From Aurantimonas marianensis (lineage in GTDB: Bacteria; Pseudomonadota; Alphaproteobacteria; Rhizobiales; Rhizobiaceae): a DNA stretch of 42,299 nucleotides. Both the position numbers and the translations under genes were made by a program. This document shows, piece after piece, positions 36,307 to 42,299 of this stretch (position 1 is the first letter of the stretch; each line of letters starts with the position of its first letter). The stretch is taken from the NCBI RefSeq assembly GCF_024195285.1, contig NZ_JALHBS010000047.1:1-42299 (forward strand), in the 5' to 3' direction. The notes under the pieces are model-generated. The model was not told the DNA's origin. It ran no database searches and saw nothing but the letters and a program-made list of their open reading frames with translations.

Positions 36307-37998
36307 ATGCTTGATCGACCGGCCGCGCCAGCACCACGCAGGCGCGACACCGCCAAGCCAAAGGGACGCCAGCTGGACGAAGCGGCGCATCGCGAGATTC
36401 GCGATCTGCTCGCGGATCGGCCGCGGCGGCGCGACCTCCTGATCGAGCATCTGCATCTGATTCAGGATCGTTACGGCTGCCTGCAAGCCAAACATATCCG
36501 GGCCTTGGCCGAGGAAATGCGGCTTAGCCAGGTGGAGATCTACGAGGTCGCCTCCTTCTACGATCACTTCGACGTGGTCAAGGAAGGCGAGCCAACGCCC
36601 GCGCCGCTGACCATCCGGGTCTGCGATTCGGTCACCTGCATGTGCATGGGCGCCGAGGAGGTGATTGCCGGACTGGAGGCTGAGGTCGATCCGGCCAAGG
36701 TGCGCGTCCTGCGCGCGCCGTGCATGGGCGGCTGCGATGTCGCGCCGGCGGCAAGGATCGGCGACCGCGAAGTCGGCCACGCCAGCGCGGCGGGATTGCT
36801 CAAGATGGCCGAGGCTGGCGAGACCGGCGTCCTGAAGCCCGACTACGAAGGCCTGGCGGCCTACAGGGCGAAGGGCGGGTACGGAATTTGGGAAAAGGTT
36901 CGTTCCGGCGCGCTCGCCGCGGACGCCATTATCGAGAAGCTCAACGATGCGTCCTTGCGCGGCCTCGGCGGCGCCGGCTTCCCGGCCGGCAAGAAATGGG
37001 GCTTCGTGCGCGGCTATCCTGGCCCGCGTCTGATGACGATCAATGGCGACGAGGGCGAGCCCGGCACCTTCAAGGACCGCTATTATCTCGAACGCAATCC
37101 GCATCCGATGTTCGAGGGCGCCCTGATCGGCGCGCATGTCGTGGAGGCGGAGCGCATCTATCTTTACATGCGCGACGAATATCCGGCCGTGCTGGAGATC
37201 CTGCGGACAGAGATCGCCGCTCTGGAGGCGGCCGGACTGGTCGCGCCGGGCTTCATCGAGCTGCGGCGCGGGGCAGGTGCCTATATCTGCGGCGAGGAAA
37301 GCGCGATGATCGAGTCGATCGAGGGCAAACGCGGCCTGCCGCGCCACAGGCCGCCCTATATCGCCGAAGTCGGCGTGTTCGGTCGTCCGACGCTCAATAA
37401 CAATGTCGAGACGCTCTACTGGGTGCCGAAAATCCTCGAACACGGAGCCGAGTGGTTCCGTGCGCAGGGCAAGCCCGATCATCCCGGCATGCGCTCCTGG
37501 TCGGTCTCCGGCCGGGTCAAGAGCCCGGGCGTGAAGGTTGCGCCGGCGGGTGTTACGATTCGCGAACTGATCGACGATCACTGCGGCGGCATGGCCGATG
37601 GCCATACGTTCAAAGCCTATCTGCCGGGCGGCGCATCGGGCGGGATTCTGCCGGCGAGCCTCGACGACGTGCCGCTCGATTTCGGCGGCAAGCTCGCGGA
37701 ACTGGGTTCGTTCGTCGGCAGCCACGCGATCGTGGTGTTTTCCGAGGCCGACAATATCAAGGACGTGGCGCTGAACCTCGTCGATTTCGTCACCCATGAA
37801 AGCTGCGGCCAGTGCACCCCGTGCCGTGGTGGCACAGAGAAGATGGGCAAGCTCTTGAGGACCGAAGGCAAGCTCGACGAGGCGACGATCCGCGATCTCG
37901 AACAAGTCATGCGTGATGCCTCGATTTGCGGGCTCGGGCAGGCGGCACCGAATCCGGTGAACCATCTGCTGCAATATTTCCGGGAGGATTTGTCATGA
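36307..37998 (+). CDS. fdh1B: NAD-dependent formate dehydrogenase beta subunit (NuoE-NuoF fusion)
   Basis: This subunit takes electrons from the catalytic subunit and reduces NAD+ through FMN. The 563-residue protein fuses two complex-I-like parts: a NuoE-like domain with a [2Fe-2S] site at Cys106, 111, 139 and 143 (VCDSVTCMCMG and APCMGGCDVAP), and a NuoF-like domain with GLGGAGFPAGKKW, GDEGEPGTFKDRY, ICGEESAMIESIEGKRG and the [4Fe-4S] set ESCGQCTPCRGG plus SICGLGQAAP near residues 500-541. This is the layout of the beta subunit of Methylorubrum FDH1. It overlaps the alpha gene (ATGA). The start follows gggggag. Confidence 0.93.
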   Translation: MLDRPAAPAPRRRDTAKPKGRQLDEAAHREIRDLLADRPRRRDLLIEHLHLIQDRYGCLQAKHIRALAEEMRLSQVEIYEVASFYDHFDVVKEGEPTPAPLTIRVCDSVTCMCMGAEEVIAGLEAEVDPAKVRVLRAPCMGGCDVAPAARIGDREVGHASAAGLLKMAEAGETGVLKPDYEGLAAYRAKGGYGIWEKVRSGALAADAIIEKLNDASLRGLGGAGFPAGKKWGFVRGYPGPRLMTINGDEGEPGTFKDRYYLERNPHPMFEGALIGAHVVEAERIYLYMRDEYPAVLEILRTEIAALEAAGLVAPGFIELRRGAGAYICGEESAMIESIEGKRGLPRHRPPYIAEVGVFGRPTLNNNVETLYWVPKILEHGAEWFRAQGKPDHPGMRSWSVSGRVKSPGVKVAPAGVTIRELIDDHCGGMADGHTFKAYLPGGASGGILPASLDDVPLDFGGKLAELGSFVGSHAIVVFSEADNIKDVALNLVDFVTHESCGQCTPCRGGTEKMGKLLRTEGKLDEATIRDLEQVMRDASICGLGQAAPNPVNHLLQYFREDLS

Positions 37999-40991
37999 GC
38001 GGTTCCGACAAGAACAACGGCACGGCGAATCCGGCCGACACGAGCAACATCTCGCCCGACAACTCAACGGGCCGCGCGGCCTCCGCCGACGGGGGGCACG
38101 TCGCCTGCGATCATGCCGACAGGCTCGAGACGCAAGCGGATCGGATTACCTTCACTCTGGACGGCCAGTCGGTTTCCGCCCTCAAGGACGAGACCATCTG
38201 GCAGGTCGCCAAGCGCGAGGGCAACCGGATTCCGCATCTGTGCTATCTCGACAAGCCGGGATACCGCTCGGACGGCAATTGCCGGGCCTGCATGGTCGAG
38301 GTCGAGGGCGAGCGGGTGCTGGCGGCGTCGTGCCAGCGCAAGGTGGCCGACGGCATGGTCGTGAAGACCGCGACCGAGCGCGCGAAAAAATCGCGCGAAA
38401 TGGTCTTCGAGATGCTGGCCGCCGACATGCGCCCGCCGGAGGAGAGCCCGGACAGCCAGTCGTCGTTCTGGAATTGGGCGGCGGATTTCGGGATTACCGG
38501 TTCGAAGCGCTTGCCATCGAAGTTCGACGGCCTGAATCCGTCGCCGAATGCTGCGGCCGGACCGGACAGCGTGGCGGCGTCCACTACCCACGGCATGCCG
38601 GACAACACCCCGGGCATCCACGACGTCTCCAACCCGGCGATCGCGGTCAATCTCGATGCCTGCATCGCTTGCAATCTGTGTGTTCGCGCCTGCCGCGAAG
38701 TGCAGGTCAACGATGTGCTCGGCATGGCGGACCGCGGCCACCACGCGGTGCCGGTGTTCGACATCCACGACCCGATGGGTTTTTCGACCTGCGTGACCTG
38801 CGGCGAATGCGTGCAGGCCTGTCCGACCGGCGCTCTGTACGAAAAGACGCTGATGGATACGGACGGTCGCAAGCGCGTCGTCACCGAATTCGACAAGGTG
38901 ACGGATTCGGTCTGCCCGTTCTGCGGGGTCGGCTGCCAGACGACGGTTTATTCCAAGGACAACAAGATCGTCCTGGTCGATGGCCGCGATGGACCGGCCA
39001 ACGAGAACCGGCTCTGCGTCAAGGGCCGCTTCGGCTTCGACTACGCCATGTCGAAGGACAGGCTGACCAAGCCGCTGATCCGCCGCGACGACGCGCTGAA
39101 GCGCGGCGATATCGACATGCGTTTCATGCAGGTCTCCGACGTATTCCGCGAAGCGACCTGGGAAGAGGCGATGGAGCGGGCCGCAACCGGCCTCACCAGG
39201 ATTCGCGACGAGGATGGCGGCGGCGCGATCGCCGGTTTCGGTTCGGCCAAGGGCTCCAACGAGGAGGCGTATCTCTTCCAGAAGCTCATCCGGCAGGGCT
39301 TTGGCACCAACAATGTCGATCACTGTACGCGACTTTGCCACGCTTCCTCGGTGGCGGCTTTGCTGGAAGGTGTCGGATCGGGCGCTGTCTCCGCGCCGTT
39401 CATGGACGCCTTGAAGTCGGACTGCGTCATCGTTATCGGCGCAAGACCGGGTCAAAACCATCCGGTGGCCGCGACCTATTTCAAGCAGGCGGCCAAACAG
39501 GGCACCAAGCTGATCGTGATGGACCCGCGCGGCCAGGAACTGATGCGCCACGCCTCGCACGGGCTGCGCTTCAAACCGGGCACCGACGTCGCGCTGCTCA
39601 ACGCGATGCTGCATGTCATCATCGAGGAGAAGCTCTACGACCAGCAATATATTCAGGCCAATGTCAGCGGCTTCGAGGCGCTGAAGGAGAAGGTCAAGGA
39701 TTTCGCGCCGGAAGCGATGGCCGAAGTCTGCGGCATCGCGGCGGATGTTATCCGCGACGTGGCGCGCATCTATGCGACGTCGGAACGCTCGATCATCTTC
39801 TGGGGCATGGGCATTTCCCAGCACACCCATGGCACCGACAATTCGCGCTGCCTGATCGCGCTGGCGCTGATCACCGGCCATGTCGGACGTCCCGGCACCG
39901 GGCTGCATCCGCTGCGCGGGCAGAACAACGTGCAGGGTGCGTCGGATGCCGGACTGATCCCGATGTTCTTTCCCGACTACCGGTCGGTCGAGAATGTCGA
40001 TATCCGCGGCGAGATGGAGGATTTCTGGGGCCGAACGCTCGACCCCAAGAAGGGCCTCACCGTGGTCGAGATCATCGACGCCATCCATGAGGGCTCGATC
40101 AAGGGCATGTATGTCATGGGCGAGAATCCGGCGATGTCGGATCCCGACCAGATCCATGCGCGCGAGGCGCTGGCCAAGCTCGACCATCTGGTGGTGCAGG
40201 ACATCTTCCTCACCGAGACCGCCTGGCATGCCGACGTCGTCCTGCCTGCCTCCGCCCATGCGGAGAAACTCGGCACCTACTCCAACACCAACCGTCAGGT
40301 GCAGATCGGCCGGCCGGCGATCGACATGCCGGGCGAGGCACGGCAGGACTGGGAGCTGATCGTCGAACTCGCCAATCGCTCGGGGCTCGACTGGTCCTAT
40401 GACGGCGTGCCAGCGGTGTATGAGGAAATGCGGCAGGTGATGGCCTCGCTGAACTACATCTCCTGGGACCGGCTGGAGGCGAATGAGAGCGTCACCTATC
40501 CGTCGAAGCCCGACGGCGAGGAACAGTGGGTGGTCTTCGACGACCGTTTCCCGACCGCAGACGGGCGCGGCCGCATCGTGCCGGCCGATCTGCGCGCGCC
40601 GGACGAGGTCCCCGACGAGGAGTTCCCGATGGTGCTGACCACCGGGCGGCTGCTGGAGCATTGGCACACGGGGTCGATGACCCGCCGCGCCGAGGTGCTC
40701 GACGCGATCGAGCCTGAAGGCATCGCCGCGATGAACCCGCGCGAGATCGCCCGGCATGGCCTCCAGGCCGGCGAGATGATCGCGGTCGAGACGCGGCGTG
40801 GTACGATCGAGGCCGTGCTGCGGGCCGATCGGGAAGTCGCCGACGGGATGGTGTTCATTCCGTTCTGCTTCAACGAGTCCCCGGCGAACCGGCTCACCAA
40901 TCCGATGCTGGACCCCTACGGCAAGATCCCTGAGTTCAAGTTCTGCGCGGCGAAGGTGTCGGCCGCGTCGATGCGCGAGGCGGCGGAGTAG
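37995..40991 (+). CDS. fdh1A: NAD-dependent formate dehydrogenase alpha (catalytic) subunit
   Basis: This cytosolic bis-MGD molybdenum or tungsten enzyme oxidises formate. The 998-residue protein has an N-terminal [2Fe-2S] domain (Cys83, 96, 99, 113), two ferredoxin-type [4Fe-4S] motifs (CIACNLCVRAC at 223 and CVTCGECVQAC at 266), the catalytic-domain cluster (CPFCGVGC at 307, Cys341), and active-site Cys448-His449 in CTRLCHASSV. The C-terminal molydopterin-binding domain is complete. It has no export signal, unlike the FdoG-type enzyme at 18138. It starts within the end of fdh1B behind gggagga. No fdhD-like chaperone gene is beside it. Confidence 0.94.
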   Translation: MSGSDKNNGTANPADTSNISPDNSTGRAASADGGHVACDHADRLETQADRITFTLDGQSVSALKDETIWQVAKREGNRIPHLCYLDKPGYRSDGNCRACMVEVEGERVLAASCQRKVADGMVVKTATERAKKSREMVFEMLAADMRPPEESPDSQSSFWNWAADFGITGSKRLPSKFDGLNPSPNAAAGPDSVAASTTHGMPDNTPGIHDVSNPAIAVNLDACIACNLCVRACREVQVNDVLGMADRGHHAVPVFDIHDPMGFSTCVTCGECVQACPTGALYEKTLMDTDGRKRVVTEFDKVTDSVCPFCGVGCQTTVYSKDNKIVLVDGRDGPANENRLCVKGRFGFDYAMSKDRLTKPLIRRDDALKRGDIDMRFMQVSDVFREATWEEAMERAATGLTRIRDEDGGGAIAGFGSAKGSNEEAYLFQKLIRQGFGTNNVDHCTRLCHASSVAALLEGVGSGAVSAPFMDALKSDCVIVIGARPGQNHPVAATYFKQAAKQGTKLIVMDPRGQELMRHASHGLRFKPGTDVALLNAMLHVIIEEKLYDQQYIQANVSGFEALKEKVKDFAPEAMAEVCGIAADVIRDVARIYATSERSIIFWGMGISQHTHGTDNSRCLIALALITGHVGRPGTGLHPLRGQNNVQGASDAGLIPMFFPDYRSVENVDIRGEMEDFWGRTLDPKKGLTVVEIIDAIHEGSIKGMYVMGENPAMSDPDQIHAREALAKLDHLVVQDIFLTETAWHADVVLPASAHAEKLGTYSNTNRQVQIGRPAIDMPGEARQDWELIVELANRSGLDWSYDGVPAVYEEMRQVMASLNYISWDRLEANESVTYPSKPDGEEQWVVFDDRFPTADGRGRIVPADLRAPDEVPDEEFPMVLTTGRLLEHWHTGSMTRRAEVLDAIEPEGIAAMNPREIARHGLQAGEMIAVETRRGTIEAVLRADREVADGMVFIPFCFNESPANRLTNPMLDPYGKIPEFKFCAAKVSAASMREAAE

Positions 40992-41040
40992 GGCAGGGTT
41001 CTGGCCGCTGGCCGCCGGGCAGTCGGCGGCCAGGCAGCAA

Positions 41041-41077
41041 AACGCCGACGAAGCGACCCTGTCGTTTCGTCGGCGTT
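41041..41077. terminator. Bidirectional terminator between fdh1A and the quinone oxidoreductase
   Basis: The stem AACGCCGACGAA/TTCGTCGGCGTT is a perfect 12 bases and extends to 16 with one G-U pair around loop ccctg. A run of A on the left gives a T-run for the minus strand; on the plus strand it is followed by gttgtt. It can end both converging transcripts. Confidence 0.85.
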
Positions 41078-41104
41078 GTTGGTTCCGGGCGGGTTCGCGA
41101 AGCG

Positions 41105-42085
41105 TTACGGCGTGAGCAGGATCTTGCCGCGATGGCGAGCCGCTTCCATCATCTGATGCGCCTCGGCCGCCTGTTCGAAGGGCAGCACCGCATGGGTGTT
41201 GGTCTTCAAAGTGCCGTCGGCGAACAGCGGCCAGACTTTTTCCTTGAGATCGGCCGCGACCGTCGCCTTGAACGCATCGGGACGGCTGCGCAGCGTCGAG
41301 CCCGTGTAGGTCAGACGCTTCAGCATCACGGGCATCAGGTCGATCTCGACTTTTGATCCCGCGTTGAAGGCGAGTTGAACGATTCGACTGTCAGCTTTCG
41401 CCGCCTTGATGTTGCGGGCGATGTAGTCCCCGCCGATGATGTCCAGGATCAAAGACGCGCCGCCGGCCGCGCGCACGATTTCGACGAAATCCTCTGTCCT
41501 GTAATTGATCGCGCGTTCCGCGCCATTGGCGCGGCAGAATCCCGCGTCGTCGTCGTTCGCGCAGGTCGTAAAGACGCGCATGCCGAGCGCGGCGCCCAAT
41601 TGCGTGGCGGTGGAGCCGATGCCGCCAGCGCCGCCGTGGACCAGAAAGATCTGGCCCTTGGCGGGCCCGCGCCCGAGGAAGCAATTGCTCCAGACGGTGA
41701 AGAAGGTTTCGCAGAGACCCGCCGCGTCGATTTCGCTGACGCCGTCCGGTATCGGCAGGCAATGGCCGGCGTCGATCGCCACATATTCGGCGTAGCCGCC
41801 GCCATTGGTCAGAGCGCAGATCCTGTCGCCAACCGACCAGGCCGAGACGTCCGCGCCGACAGCGGCGACTTCGCCCGAGACTTCGAGGCCCAAGAGGTCG
41901 GACGCGCCCTTGGGCGGCGGGTAGTGGCCGCGCCGCTGCACCAGGTCCGGGCCGTTGACGCCGGCGGCGGTGACCTTGACCAGCACTTCGTGAGCGGCCG
42001 GAGCCGGAAGCGGACGCGAGCCGACTTCCAGAACATCGGGGCCGCCGGCCTCGCGCATTTCGATGGTCTTCATGGCGTCTAGCAT
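41105..42085 (-). CDS. NAD(P)H:quinone oxidoreductase, PIG3 type
   Basis: This zinc-free medium-chain reductase uses NADPH to reduce quinones or similar enones in the cytosol. The 326-residue protein has AAGVNGPDLVQRRGHYPPP, GLEVSGEVAAVGADV, the NADPH-binding VHGGAGGIGSTATQLGAALG, and ends with the GKILLTP typical of the group, matching the length of the PIG3 subfamily (about 325). The ATG at 42085 has aaggagag 8 bases upstream. It converges with fdh1A across a shared terminator. Confidence 0.92.
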   Translation of the reverse strand: MLDAMKTIEMREAGGPDVLEVGSRPLPAPAAHEVLVKVTAAGVNGPDLVQRRGHYPPPKGASDLLGLEVSGEVAAVGADVSAWSVGDRICALTNGGGYAEYVAIDAGHCLPIPDGVSEIDAAGLCETFFTVWSNCFLGRGPAKGQIFLVHGGAGGIGSTATQLGAALGMRVFTTCANDDDAGFCRANGAERAINYRTEDFVEIVRAAGGASLILDIIGGDYIARNIKAAKADSRIVQLAFNAGSKVEIDLMPVMLKRLTYTGSTLRSRPDAFKATVAADLKEKVWPLFADGTLKTNTHAVLPFEQAAEAHQMMEAARHRGKILLTP

Positions 42086-42117
42086 CAGGTATCTCTCCTT
42101 GGTCACCCATCACGCAT

Positions 42118-42141
42118 GATGGCCCCGCATGGGGGGCCATC
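42118..42141 (-). promoter_or_regulatory. Hairpin in the leader of the quinone oxidoreductase gene
   Basis: GATGGCCCC-gcatgg-GGGGCCATC is a perfect 9-base stem, 33 bases before the start codon on the minus strand. No T-run follows, so it looks more like a leader structure than a terminator. Its role is unknown. Confidence 0.35.
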
Positions 42142-42222
42142 TCCTTGTCGGATGCTTTAAAGGGGAAGGGGACGCCGTATCAAATCGTGAGACCCCGCCC
42201 CACCGGCCCGGGAATGCCCGGC

Positions 42223-42299
42223 TCAGCCCTTGAGCAGTTCGACGAGGGTCTTGCCGAGCTGTGCGGGGGAGGGCGAGACGCGGATGCCGGCGGCTTCCA
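42223..42299 (-). CDS. sucD: Probable succinyl-CoA ligase alpha subunit, C-terminal fragment
   Basis: Only the last 25 residues are in the window. They read EAAGIRVSPSPAQLGKTLVE and then LLKG before the stop at 42223-42225. The AGIxVxxSPAxLG ending is typical of SucD (or the related malate-CoA ligase alpha subunit). Such a short fragment cannot separate the two. It lies upstream of the quinone oxidoreductase on the same strand, 137 bases away. Confidence 0.55.
   Translation of the reverse strand, partial: EAAGIRVSPSPAQLGKTLVELLKG

Noticed and set aside
38064..40757. An 897-codon open frame on the minus strand
   Set aside because: It is antisense to fdh1A, with composition typical of a shadow frame and no family features.

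Overview
The window is about 62-65% G+C, with dense genes and many 4-base start/stop overlaps. Its gene order galE / rplU-rpmA-acetyltransferase-obgE-proB-proA-nadD, the L21 protein with a helix-hairpin-helix tail, the extended NadD N-terminus and the class II DAHP synthase all suggest an alphaproteobacterium of the order Hyphomicrobiales (Rhizobiales). A marine or Aurantimonadaceae-like lineage is a guess only. No phage, insertion sequence, CRISPR array or plasmid gene was seen.

Layout. 1-7546: housekeeping block (partial galE on the minus strand, then ribosomal proteins L21 and L27, a GNAT acetyltransferase, a DUF3833-like membrane protein, ObgE, the ProB/ProA proline pathway and NadD). 7617-12708: a catabolic uptake cassette with a GntR/FadR-type regulator, a divergent NMT1/Tau-type ABC transporter operon and a fumarylacetoacetate-hydrolase-family enzyme; matching palindromes lie on both sides of the regulator gene. 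12791-15847: a small envelope island with a YARHG-like secreted protein, an overlapping pair of lipoproteins (a NAPE-PLD-like metallo-beta-lactamase-fold hydrolase and a YiiX/LRAT-like papain-fold protein), an SH3-domain secreted protein behind an FNR/FixK-like box, and a small hydrophilic protein. 16171-21581 (minus): a complete respiratory formate dehydrogenase operon (TAT-target small protein, catalytic, iron-sulfur and cytochrome b subunits) ending in an unlisted-type 42-residue membrane peptide. 22014-26674: tRNA-Val(CAC), gph, rpiA, a DUF2059 protein, glutathione reductase and a gamma-glutamylcyclotransferase-like protein. 26832-36050: class II DAHP synthase, a GFA-family protein, a LigB/DOPA-dioxygenase-like enzyme, a hemerythrin pseudogene, DedA, NAD synthetase, a small membrane protein, threonine dehydratase and an MFS transporter. 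36307-40991: a second, NAD-linked cytosolic formate dehydrogenase of the two-subunit FDH1 type (NuoE-NuoF fusion plus a large catalytic subunit). 41105-42299 (minus): a PIG3-type quinone oxidoreductase and the tail of a probable sucD.

How the parts fit. Two unrelated formate oxidation routes, one feeding the quinone pool from the periplasm and one making NADH in the cytosol, lie 15 kb apart, with glutathione genes (gor, a GGCT-like gene, a GFA-family gene) between them. This fits an organism that oxidises C1 units or formate for energy. The observation I rate most novel is the translationally coupled lipoprotein pair at 13160-15093: one partner closely resembles NAPE-PLD, and the other belongs to the permuted NlpC/P60 fold that includes LRAT acyltransferases, so a bacterial N-acyl-phospholipid remodelling pair is possible. 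This is inference from sequence patterns only.
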